A DNA stretch of 64,000 nucleotides, from assembly GCF_002394865.1 (NCBI RefSeq), contig NZ_DGUZ01000013.1:35656-99655 (forward strand), written 5' to 3'. Positions 1-7,403 of this stretch are shown here, in pieces. Every line of letters begins with the position of its first letter. Position 1 is the first letter of the stretch. The position numbers and the translations under genes were made by a program. The notes below the pieces were generated by a model. The model saw nothing but the letters and a program-made list of their open reading frames with translations. It made no database searches and was not told the origin of the DNA. Source of the stretch: Fibrobacter sp. UBA4297 (lineage in GTDB: Bacteria; Fibrobacterota; Fibrobacteria; Fibrobacterales; Fibrobacteraceae).

Positions 1-1547
1 CCGGGGACGTTTTCCATGGTGCCTTGCCAGCCTAGAGTCCATGCACCGCATTGTAAGCCAGTGTTGTTGGCGTGGCTACCGGTAACGAAAATCTTGTCTG
101 TTGTCTTAAGCGGGAGAACTTTTTTGTTTTTCAAAATGACGAGGCTCTTTTGCACGGCTTCGCGGGCGAGCTTGCGGTGCTCTGCACTGCCGATGTTCTT
201 TATGACGCCAACGTAAGCGGCTGGGCCGCTTGGATTGTCGATTCTTCCCGCGCGGATTTTGGCGCGCAAGATTCTGCGGCATGCGTCCTTGACGCGTTCT
301 TCGCTGATTGCGCCCGATGCGACGAGTTCCTTCATGCTCTTGACAAAGCTTTCGGCGGATTGCGGGACCATCGCCATGTCGAGACCTGCGTTGATGGCGT
401 TCTTGATGGCGTCTTTCGAAGAAATTCCGGTGACGAGCCCGGGCGAGTAGTCGCCTGCGGCGCCTGGCGTTGTGGAGCTTTCGATGCCTTCCCAGTCGGC
501 GATAACGTAACCGTCAAATGCAAGTTCGGTCTTGAGGATGCCTGTGATTTTTGCGGAGTCTACGTGCTGGTGGATGCCATTCACCTGGTTAAAGCTTGCC
601 ATGACGCTTAATGCGCCTTGTTCAATGCCGGCTTCGTAAGGCGGCAAATACTTTTGGCGGAGAACTTTGTCTGTCATGGTGGCGTTCCCGCGGTCGTAAC
701 CATTGTCTGTGGCGCCGTCGCCAATGAAGTGTTTGAGGGTTGTAATGACGCGCCATTCGGCGTCATTGTTGTCGCCTTGCTGACCGCGTACAAATGCGGC
801 TCCGAGGTCAACGGCAAGTTCCGTTGTTTCACCAAAGCCTTCGTACACGCGGCCCCAGCGTTCGTCCTGCGGAACAGTGATGGCTGGTGCAAAGTTCAAG
901 TCAATGTGTGCAGCCCACATTTCTTCGGCGACGGCTTGCCCGATTTTACGGACGAGTGCGGAATCTCGCGTGGCGCCGAGCCCGATGTTGTGCGGGAAAA
1001 TCGTTGCGTTCTCTACGTCGGCGACGCCGTGGACGTTGTCCTTGCCGTAGGTGACTGGGATTTTCTGTTTCCACGCGTTGGCGTAAAAGTCTGCCGTGTA
1101 AGCGCCGCCGCCCTCGAGTGCGGACCCGCAGATACTGTTGCCGCATTTTACGGTCGGGGCTTTGGCTTGCGCCATTTGTGCAATCATGTCGTCGAGCGTC
1201 ATTTTTGCCATGATGCTGTCTATGCGGTTTTCAATCGGGGCGCGCTTTAGCGTGATGTTGCCGTAATTCTTTTTGCCAGGAACGACGCTGAGCGTTTCGG
1301 GTAAAAATCCTGCTTTGCGTACGACGATGCTTTGGCCTTTCTTGGCGTTGCCCAAGCTGAATGCGCCGTTGTCGTTTGTGAGTGTTCGCGCGTTGGCGAT
1401 GAGCTTCGGAAGCGTCCTGACGGTGACTGCCGCATTGTGGACGGGAGCGCCCGATTCGTCGACGATGGTTCCTTTGATGCTTGCCTGAACTGCAGTGACG
1501 GCCACTAAAGTCGAAAATGCAAAGATGCCGATTTTTGGAAAGCTCAT
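1..1547 (-). CDS. Secreted GH3 beta-glucosidase, C-terminus beyond window
   Basis: The frame is open from an ATG at 1547 to the window edge (515 codons), so the C-terminal part is missing. Residues 1-22 form a signal peptide ending VQA. Residues about 23-102 look like a carboxypeptidase-regulatory-like beta-sandwich (GTIVDESGAPVHNAAVTV), then a GH3 N-terminal TIM barrel starts near 105 with the usual IDSIMAKMTLDDMIAQMAQ opening. LKHFIGDG and VIADWEG are GH3 hallmarks, and D351 in ADWEG is the expected nucleophile. The visible end (GAWTLGWQG) is the start of the GH3 C-terminal domain, as in exo-glucanases. By family it should release glucose from beta-glucan oligomers outside the inner membrane. 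Recognition is strong; exact substrate is inferred. Confidence 0.9.
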   Translation of the reverse strand, partial: MSFPKIGIFAFSTLVAVTAVQASIKGTIVDESGAPVHNAAVTVRTLPKLIANARTLTNDNGAFSLGNAKKGQSIVVRKAGFLPETLSVVPGKKNYGNITLKRAPIENRIDSIMAKMTLDDMIAQMAQAKAPTVKCGNSICGSALEGGGAYTADFYANAWKQKIPVTYGKDNVHGVADVENATIFPHNIGLGATRDSALVRKIGQAVAEEMWAAHIDLNFAPAITVPQDERWGRVYEGFGETTELAVDLGAAFVRGQQGDNNDAEWRVITTLKHFIGDGATDNGYDRGNATMTDKVLRQKYLPPYEAGIEQGALSVMASFNQVNGIHQHVDSAKITGILKTELAFDGYVIADWEGIESSTTPGAAGDYSPGLVTGISSKDAIKNAINAGLDMAMVPQSAESFVKSMKELVASGAISEERVKDACRRILRAKIRAGRIDNPSGPAAYVGVIKNIGSAEHRKLAREAVQKSLVILKNKKVLPLKTTDKIFVTGSHANNTGLQCGAWTLGWQGTMENVP

Positions 1548-1637
1548 AATTTACCCTTTTACAACATCAATCTATATTCGATATGGTAGCAGTGAGCGCG
1601 CGCACTCCTAATTTGCTGTGTACGTCTGGAAACAGCT

Positions 1638-2132
1638 TTAGTTTTTTCCACCGGGCGTTGTGATTGGGGTGGCTGTGTTGCTCAGGTGCTTGAAACTTGG
1701 GGTCAGTCCTTCTATGCAGTCGGTGACGTTGTCGCTAGATGCCCAGAATTTGATGTTGTGCGCCCCTTCACTAAGGGAGTAGTTGATAAACCACTTGTTG
1801 CCTTTGGGGCAGTCGTTTAGGCTTATGGTGGATTCAACGGACCAGTCGTAATAGAATCCTGTGGCGTCGTAGGTGAAGTTTGTGGTGCTTGCGATTCCGC
1901 GGCTGTTGCCGGCGGGAGATTTGTACCCGATGTCGTGCCAGTTCCCGCCTTTTCCATGCTCGAACGTGTAAGTTTCTTGCATTTTCATGTATGTGCCTGC
2001 GGCTACGCTGATTTCGGAGGCTTTGGATTTGTCAATAAAGCCGAATAGCTTAGGAACGGCTACTGCCGATAGGAATCCTAAAATGACGACAGTGACCATC
2101 AGTTCGATGATGGAAAACCCTTTTTGCTCCAT
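1638..2132 (-). CDS. Type IV pilin / type II secretion-like pseudopilin
   Basis: The 164-residue protein begins with a short basic leader and the prepilin site KG/FSIIELMVTVVIL, with Glu at +5 of the mature protein and a hydrophobic helix typical of class III signal peptides cut by PilD-type peptidase. The rest is a variable globular domain with two cysteines near the C-terminus that could form a D-loop-like disulfide. A good ribosome site (GAGGGAGC) lies just before the ATG. No other pilus genes are adjacent, so it is an orphan major or minor pilin. Whether it builds a pilus or serves secretion cannot be told. Confidence 0.8.
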   Translation of the reverse strand: MEQKGFSIIELMVTVVILGFLSAVAVPKLFGFIDKSKASEISVAAGTYMKMQETYTFEHGKGGNWHDIGYKSPAGNSRGIASTTNFTYDATGFYYDWSVESTISLNDCPKGNKWFINYSLSEGAHNIKFWASSDNVTDCIEGLTPSFKHLSNTATPITTPGGKN

Positions 2133-2195
2133 ATAGCTCCCTCTGCTTTTCCTTATAAAATAGGATAATTACAGTTGGAAATTATGGGAAAAATG

Positions 2196-2231
2196 TAAAA
2201 AAATAGCGTTACCTTGTTAGATAACGCTATT
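2196..2231 (-). terminator. Rho-independent terminator after tRNA-CAU
   Basis: Perfect 10-bp inverted repeat (AATAGCGTTA / TAACGCTATT) immediately 3' of the tRNA on the minus strand, followed by a run of seven T. It ends the glycogen synthase-tRNA transcript. Confidence 0.85.
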
Positions 2232-2233
2232 CG

Positions 2234-2307
2234 TGGGGCCTCCCGGACTTGAACCGGGAACCAACGGGTTATGAGTCCGTGGCTCTAACCGATTGAGCTA
2301 AAGCCCC
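2234..2307 (-). tRNA. tRNA with CAU anticodon (Met, or Ile2)
   Basis: A 74-nt cloverleaf: acceptor GGGGCTT pairs with AGGCCCC (one G-T pair), the D-arm starts TAGCTCAATCGGTTAGAGC, the anticodon loop is CTCATAA and the T-arm is CCCGGTTCAAGTCCGGG. The discriminator is A and CCA is not encoded. The anticodon stem has one A-C mismatch next to the loop. The variable/T-arm text (TTGGT, GGTTCAAGTCC) resembles lysidine-modified tRNA-Ile2 as much as elongator Met; tilS-type identity elements cannot be judged by eye. Its first 10 nt are also the last bases of the upstream gene, whose TAG stop is tRNA positions 8-10. Confidence 0.9.
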
Positions 2308-3731
2308 AGTTCACCCAAAATTAGTAAATATTTCGAAATTGTCTTCGCCCATTCGTAGTGGAATCCGCTGTAGGCATTCACGACGCATTTGTCCCAATCT
2401 GCGACTTCCGTGTTGTACACGTTGATGGCGTCCTTGATGCGGCGAAGCATCTGATGCGGGGCGTTTGCGTCATCGACGAGGAATGCGTTGGCTTCGCCTG
2501 CGGTCTCGAGGGTGTAGTCGGTGAGCATGCTTGCGATGCCGACGTTACGACCTGTGAGGGGGAGTGTGCCAGCGGCCATGGCCTTGAGGATAATCGAGGC
2601 GGACGGCTCTTGCAAGTTTGCAGCAAACAGAAGGTCCGATGCGGCAAGCGTGTTGCGCAATTTTTCCCTGTTGTTCGCTTCTTCGGAGTCGAACTGGAGG
2701 ATGCGGATGAAGTTGCCGTACTGGTGCGAGACATCCTGATAGTAGTTCCATTCGGGGTGTTCCGGCGAAATGCCTACGATGATGAGGACGTTTTCTTTCG
2801 CGATGTCCGAAAGAATTGTCGCAAGCGTTTCGGAGGCGTTGCCCGATTCCATGTCCATGTGGCTGTAAATGATAAACTTGTTCGAGAGGTCCATCTCGAA
2901 CTGGCGACCGAGGCTTGCCTTGGCAATGCGCTTTGCTTCCTTGATAGGGCGTTTTGCTTCGTCGTTAAAGTCCCAGAACTTGTAGTTTACGCCGAACTGG
3001 ATGCCGAGGAGCTTGCTGCTGTTGCGGTTCAAGAATCCGCTGAGTCCGCCGGGGAGGTTCGTGTTGAGCATGGCGTCGCGGTAGCCCGACGATGGGAACA
3101 GCACCTTGTTGGCGTACAGGATGCCCGCTTTGAGGAGGCTGACCTTGCCCCAGAATTCATAGCCGTCCATGTTGAAGTCCTTGCGCGGAAGGCCGATTTT
3201 TTCGATTTCGCTCGGCTGCACGTGGAAGTCGTATGTAATGTTATGGACGTTGAAAAAAAACGGGATGTTGTGGAATGCTTCCTGGTAGACTGTGTGGCAG
3301 AGCGCACCGACGAGGGCTCCGCCCCATTCATGGCCGAGAATGGCCTGGAACTGGATGCCGCTTTGTGCACTGTAAGTGAGCACCGCCGATGCGAACATGG
3401 CAAATCTCAGGTGGTTGTCGCTGTAGGGAAGGGCGTGCGGTGGTCCGTAAACGTAAGGTCTACCGAAGTATTCCTCGTTGTAGATGTAGGTGTGGAGCGG
3501 GTCGTCTTCGGAACGCCAGACCTCGAACGGCTTGTTTTGTAGCGCTTCGACGCCTTGATAAACACAATGATACTTGTCGGGATCGATAATATGGTCTTTA
3601 TAGAACGGCGAACAGGTAATAACCTGGGAACCAGCGTTGGCAAAAGCCTGCGTCATGCAGTTGACTGCGGTTGCGAGGGGGCTCGGTACCTTCCAGTTCC
3701 CCGCTTCTGGAGTTACGACGAGTATATTCAT
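2298..3731 (-). CDS. Glycogen/starch synthase-like glycosyltransferase (GT5-type)
   Basis: A protein of 477 residues, the usual length of bacterial GlgA. The N-terminal Rossmann half matches the starch-synthase catalytic domain (MNILVVTPEAGNWKVPSPL, ILGHEWGGALVGAL, FFFNVHNITYDFHV), and the C-terminal half has a nucleotide-sugar fold with EPSASIILKAMAAGTLPLTG. The canonical ADP-glucose KTGGL loop near the N-terminus is absent (WKVPSPL instead), so donor specificity may differ from normal GlgA. It probably extends alpha-1,4-glucan. The gene ends inside the downstream tRNA gene on the same strand. A glycogen phosphorylase gene lies at 51.4-53.8 kb. Confidence 0.7.
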   Translation of the reverse strand: MNILVVTPEAGNWKVPSPLATAVNCMTQAFANAGSQVITCSPFYKDHIIDPDKYHCVYQGVEALQNKPFEVWRSEDDPLHTYIYNEEYFGRPYVYGPPHALPYSDNHLRFAMFASAVLTYSAQSGIQFQAILGHEWGGALVGALCHTVYQEAFHNIPFFFNVHNITYDFHVQPSEIEKIGLPRKDFNMDGYEFWGKVSLLKAGILYANKVLFPSSGYRDAMLNTNLPGGLSGFLNRNSSKLLGIQFGVNYKFWDFNDEAKRPIKEAKRIAKASLGRQFEMDLSNKFIIYSHMDMESGNASETLATILSDIAKENVLIIVGISPEHPEWNYYQDVSHQYGNFIRILQFDSEEANNREKLRNTLAASDLLFAANLQEPSASIILKAMAAGTLPLTGRNVGIASMLTDYTLETAGEANAFLVDDANAPHQMLRRIKDAINVYNTEVADWDKCVVNAYSGFHYEWAKTISKYLLILGELGL

Positions 3732-3888
3732 TGGTTTTTATACACTCCAAATAAAAATTTACCTATAAAAATAGGTATGTATAAATTTATTTATTTAAAT
3801 TTCAACTGAAAGGGTGAATTTTATTTTTTAACCTGATAAAGAGTCCTTTTCAATATTTTCTGTTAAAACTTCATCTGAAGGATACAAA

Positions 3889-4944
3889 ATGAAGAAGATT
3901 TTCATTGCTGCTTTGGCTACTGCCGTCGCCTTGACGATGACTGGCTGTAAGGGTACTAACGAAAAGCGTGGTGACGAACACCTTAAGGAAGGTCGTTTCC
4001 GCAATGCTATCAACTCTTATCTTGAGGCAAAGAAGAAGGGCAAAATGTCCGATGAATTCTTTGACAACTTCACCCTCGCTCTTGTGCGTGCCGGTGATAT
4101 GGAATCCAAGAAGGACTTGAGCAGCGACCTCATCAACAACTACTTTGAAAAGGCTGCATCCAACATCGGTAAGGTCAAGGAAGACGCCACCGTTGAAGAA
4201 TATGTGAAGACGCTCGGTGAAATCGGTAAGCGCCAGGCCGCCCAGGAGGGCGTGGACTACGCAACGATCATCAACGCATTTGCAAAGATTGACTCTGCTG
4301 AAGTTGTCGCCAAGACCCGCCACGTTGCAGAATCTGCCATCAAGAGCATCCGCGAAGAAACTGAAAAGCTCTATGTCTCTCGCAACTTGCAGGAAGCCTT
4401 GGGCGAAGACGATCCGGTCGTGAAGGAATACATGCTCCTCCGCATGGCTGAAATGGCTCCGACGAATCAGGAAATCCAGAATGCTTTGAACAAGAGCCGC
4501 AAGGCCACTCGCGGTTACTTCCTCATTTTTGGCGAAAACGTTCCGGACTTGAGCGGCAAGCAGCGTGTGGACAAGTGGGGCTACGTAATGGCTCTCCCGA
4601 CTATGAAGCAGTCCAAGAATGGTTTCTCTTGCGAACTCCAGTTCTGGGCATCTACGGGTAACAATACGGAACTCGACCCGTCCCAGATCAAGCTTGTTTC
4701 TACCGATGGCAAGGAAGTCTATGCCAAGGGTAATACGGGTTGGTGCGAAGCCGAAGTTCTCGTTGGCAAGAAGGGCGACGAAAAGATTGAAAAGAAGCAG
4801 AAGAAGTTCAAGGGCAAGGGCAAGTTGATGAACGAATTCCAGTGCTCTGTGAATGTCAGCTTCTCTTACCCGAAGGGCTTTGTTCCGGACTACATCGAAT
4901 ACAAGGATAACTTCGGCATTGGCCGTAAGTACCTCGGTCACTAA
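3889..4944 (+). CDS. Lipoprotein with helical TPR-like region
   Basis: A 351-residue protein with a type II signal peptide and lipobox (LTMTGC, Cys20). Residues about 28-50 (GDEHLKEGRFRNAINSYLEAKK) read like a TPR helix pair, followed by a long charged helical region to about 210 and a C-terminal domain with aromatic beta-strand patches. A ribosome site AAGGAT precedes the ATG. It stands alone, divergent from the glycogen synthase gene. It is probably anchored in the outer or inner membrane facing the periplasm. No enzyme motif is visible and the function is unknown. Confidence 0.7.
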   Translation: MKKIFIAALATAVALTMTGCKGTNEKRGDEHLKEGRFRNAINSYLEAKKKGKMSDEFFDNFTLALVRAGDMESKKDLSSDLINNYFEKAASNIGKVKEDATVEEYVKTLGEIGKRQAAQEGVDYATIINAFAKIDSAEVVAKTRHVAESAIKSIREETEKLYVSRNLQEALGEDDPVVKEYMLLRMAEMAPTNQEIQNALNKSRKATRGYFLIFGENVPDLSGKQRVDKWGYVMALPTMKQSKNGFSCELQFWASTGNNTELDPSQIKLVSTDGKEVYAKGNTGWCEAEVLVGKKGDEKIEKKQKKFKGKGKLMNEFQCSVNVSFSYPKGFVPDYIEYKDNFGIGRKYLGH

Positions 4945-5088
4945 TTCGTAACGGAATTAAGGAATGTGAAAGGCTCGCCGCGGATGCGCAGCGGGTCTTT
5001 TTTTCGTTATGCTGATGCTGGGGCATGGTTTGAAATGTCGTCTTGAAAGAACGGTTTATATAAACTAAAATGCTGTTTTCTGCTATTT

Positions 5089-5128
5089 TTACGTGAAAAG
5101 ATGGATAAAACGAGTGCTTTTCACGTAA
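5089..5128. promoter_or_regulatory. Inverted repeat pair TTACGTGAAAAG, ACGT cores 32 bp apart
   Basis: Left arm TTACGTGAAAAG (5089-5100) and perfect reverse complement CTTTTCACGTAA (5117-5128). The two ACGT cores start at 5091 and 5123, exactly 32 bp apart, about three DNA turns. Geometry matches the second pair at 5253-5300. Confidence 0.6.
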
Positions 5129-5252
5129 TTTTAAATACAAACTAAATGAAATTGGCTGGATTTTAGTTTTTGGGGTTCCCTGAAGGAGTTCTTGAGTATT
5201 TTTTTGGGATAGTTTAGGTTGCCAAAAAGGTAATAAGATGTTTAAAGTCATC

Positions 5253-5300
5253 TTTTTTACGTGAAAAAGGGCAAAAGGGTTGATTGTTTCACGTAAAAAA
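5253..5300. promoter_or_regulatory. Second inverted repeat pair TTTTTTACGTGAAA, ACGT cores 32 bp apart
   Basis: Left arm TTTTTTACGTGAAA (5253-5266) and perfect reverse complement (5287-5300), 14 bp each. ACGT cores start at 5259 and 5291, again 32 bp apart. The common half-site of both pairs is TTACGTGAAA. A protein-binding role is inferred from the repeated spacing. Confidence 0.6.
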
Positions 5301-5381
5301 CGGCTTTTTTCAAAAATTTTGTTTTTTTACAGATGTGTTATGTTGTTTGCATCCCTGATTGCAAGGCTTCTTTGGATGAAC

Positions 5382-5410
5382 AAAAAAATCCCCGGCAGTA
5401 TTGCCGAGGA
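5382..5410 (-). terminator. Rho-independent terminator of beta-barrel gene
   Basis: On the minus strand CCTCGGCA-ATAC-TGCCGGGG is followed by ATTTTTTT, just 3' of the beta-barrel gene. Confidence 0.85.
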
Positions 5411-5471
5411 ACTAATTACAATCGTCTAATAGCTATTGACCAATAACCAATGACTATTGACTAACCACTGA

Positions 5472-6605
5472 CTAGAAATCTGCGTGGGCGCTCATGCCAA
5501 GGGAGAACTTGGTTGCTTCGCCGACGACCGGGTTCTTGTCCTTGCTGAAGTTGTAGCCGAACCAGAACGTGACATTCGTGTTGAGTGTCGGGTAGAGGTA
5601 GAAGTTCATGCCGAGGAACTTGAATTCGTCCTTGCTGATTTCGGAATCCGGATCGTGGTATTCAAAGCTTACGCCGAGAGAGAACTTCTTGGTGATGTTA
5701 AAGCTTGGTTCAATGGCGAAGAGCATCTGGTCATCCGTGAAAATCTGGTCCGCGGCTTTGTAACCTTCGCCCTTGTTGACGATGGCGTAGAAGTAATTGA
5801 GACCCAGGTTGAAGATGCCGTAGTTTAAGCTCGGCTCGACGAGGAAGGAGTGGACGGCGTCGCCTTTGTACGGATGGATGCCGTAAACGGCGTAGACGCT
5901 ATAGTTCAGGATTTCAAGGCTTTTGGAGTAGTCGAGTTCTGTGCCGAAGAAGTAGGTGTAACCGCGGCCAACTTCAGAACCGAAGACCCAGTCCACGCTC
6001 GGGGTGATAGTCAAGTGTTCGTCCGGGCGGTTCAAGAGCTTGAGGGCGTAGGTTCCGAATACGGCGATTGCAGCCTTGCTGTCGTCGGTTGCACCGATGT
6101 AGAACTTACCGTCGCCGAACTTGTTGTTGCCGACTTCGACACCGAAACCGCGAACGCTCTGGTCACGGGAAATGGCGGCGTAACGGCTCGGATCGCGCCA
6201 GAAATAATAGTTGAATGTACCTGCGTTGTAGGTCAAGTCACCGAATACGAAGCTCACATCCTGGAACGGCTTCCAGCGGAGTTCCACGCCGTCGAAGTTG
6301 AATGCGGTGTAGCGGTCTTTGTCGCTAGTGATGGCGGTTGAACGCGGAAGACCATGGCGGATTTCAGAAGCCTGGTCGGAGTTCGTGATGTTGCTCTTGG
6401 TGTTCGTGAAAACGGTGACGGAGACATTTTCGTCGAGGTTTGCCGTCACGGACAAGTCGATGTCCTGGTTTGCGGCGTTGGTGGGGTCAAAATCCTTGTC
6501 GAAATAGCTGGCAAAGTCAAAATCGACGTTTCCGTGAATTTCGACGTCGGCGGCCATGGCAAAACCGGTGGCGGCAAGGGCAATCGGCAAAATGAGTTTA
6601 CGCAT
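5472..6605 (-). CDS. Outer-membrane beta-barrel (porin-like) protein
   Basis: I start this gene at 6605, where the protein opens with a clean signal peptide (MRKLILPIALAATGFAMA/ADVEIHG); an upstream in-frame start at 6644 would put 13 non-signal residues ahead of it. The mature part (about 358 residues) is a succession of amphipathic strands rich in aromatic residues, such as LRWKPFQDVSFVFGDLTYNAGTFNYYFWRDPSRYA, which I note only by its first positions near residue 95, and the chain ends in a terminal Phe, a usual barrel-assembly signal. It is expected to sit in the outer membrane; substrate unknown. Its upstream region contains TTTTACGTGC at 6634, similar to the dyad half-site found beyond its 3' end. 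Confidence 0.7.
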   Translation of the reverse strand: MRKLILPIALAATGFAMAADVEIHGNVDFDFASYFDKDFDPTNAANQDIDLSVTANLDENVSVTVFTNTKSNITNSDQASEIRHGLPRSTAITSDKDRYTAFNFDGVELRWKPFQDVSFVFGDLTYNAGTFNYYFWRDPSRYAAISRDQSVRGFGVEVGNNKFGDGKFYIGATDDSKAAIAVFGTYALKLLNRPDEHLTITPSVDWVFGSEVGRGYTYFFGTELDYSKSLEILNYSVYAVYGIHPYKGDAVHSFLVEPSLNYGIFNLGLNYFYAIVNKGEGYKAADQIFTDDQMLFAIEPSFNITKKFSLGVSFEYHDPDSEISKDEFKFLGMNFYLYPTLNTNVTFWFGYNFSKDKNPVVGEATKFSLGMSAHADF

Positions 6606-6767
6606 ACAATCCTTCCAAAAAGATTTGTTTGATTTTACGTGCAAAAGATAGAAATATCTTTATCGCAAGACCAATGTTTGGCTCCATCTTCCCTTAAAAA
6701 TACGAATATGTTACGCCTTGACGGATTCAGTTTTGTAAATTTACAAGCGTCTTTAAAAGAGGTGGAT

Positions 6768-7400
6768 ATGAAATTCTCCCCCCGTTTTTTTGTTTTCTTA
6801 TCGTTTGCCCTGGTGCAAGGTGTTTGGGCGTTGACGGCGGAACAGGTTCTGGACAAGTCCAAGGCTTGGTTCAAGTCGGGTAAGGCCTGGAGCCTTAACT
6901 TCAGAGCTCAGGTTTTTCAGTCGGATTCCCCGGATATCCAGACGCAGTCGGGCAGCCTCGTTGTTGCCGAAGGCGACAAGTTCAAGCTGGACTTGCTCGG
7001 CATCAAGTTCTTTAGCGATGGCGAAAGCCTTTGGCAGTGGAACGTGGAACAAAAGCAGGTGCTCATCAAGGCGGTGGAGGACTTATCTAGCTCGCTCCAT
7101 CCGTCGGAACTTTTGTTCAAATACTTGAACTGCAAGGCGCTTGGCATGAGCGAAGGCGAATTTGCCGGCCAGAAACTTTGGGTCTTGAAGCTTGACCCGT
7201 CAAAGTATGCGGGGCAGTTTACCAAGATGGAAGTATGGTTATCCAAGAAGGATTTTTCCCCGGTGCGCCTCTTTACGGAGGACCCTGCAGGAAATGCGAC
7301 CTGGTATAGCATTATCGACATGAAAGTGGTCAAGAAAATTTCTAATGATGATTTCAAGTACAAGCCTGTTGCAGGCGTTGACGAAATCGATATGAGGTAG
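6768..7400 (+). CDS. lolA: LolA-like periplasmic lipoprotein carrier
   Basis: The start is placed at the ATG at 6768, preceded by AGAGGTGG, giving 210 residues with a signal peptide ending VWA. The mature part has the LolA layout: an amphipathic first helix (TAEQVLDKSKAWFKSGKAW), strands with SGSLVVAEGDKFKLDL, SDGESLWQWN and a C-terminal MEVWLSKKDFSPVRL. LolA proteins ferry lipoproteins from the inner membrane to the outer membrane receptor, which fits a genome rich in lipoproteins. The gene is 3 nt from the next one and heads a run ending in recF. It could also be an uncharacterised LolA-fold relative. Confidence 0.75.
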   Translation: MKFSPRFFVFLSFALVQGVWALTAEQVLDKSKAWFKSGKAWSLNFRAQVFQSDSPDIQTQSGSLVVAEGDKFKLDLLGIKFFSDGESLWQWNVEQKQVLIKAVEDLSSSLHPSELLFKYLNCKALGMSEGEFAGQKLWVLKLDPSKYAGQFTKMEVWLSKKDFSPVRLFTEDPAGNATWYSIIDMKVVKKISNDDFKYKPVAGVDEIDMR

Positions 7401-7403
7401 CTT

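Larger units (their letters stand above)
4945..5380. other. Convergent intergenic region with two spaced dyads
   Basis: More than 400 bp between two convergent 3' ends. A weak GC hairpin followed by T residues lies near 4972-5006 and probably ends the lipoprotein transcript. The rest is AT-rich and holds two inverted-repeat pairs (listed separately). I see no credible gene here; a 131-codon frame on the minus strand (4856-5251) overlaps the lipoprotein gene and has no coding character. Confidence 0.6.

Noticed and set aside
2358..3542. 394-codon frame on the plus strand opposite the glycogen synthase gene
   Set aside because: It mirrors the codon bias of the real gene; its protein is low-complexity Val/Glu/Ala text with no domain.
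4856..5251. 131-codon frame on the minus strand in the dyad region
   Set aside because: Overlaps the lipoprotein gene, no start signal, no coding pattern.
5253..5300. True parS sites
   Set aside because: No half-site is a full parS palindrome and no parAB genes are near; kept only as a resemblance.
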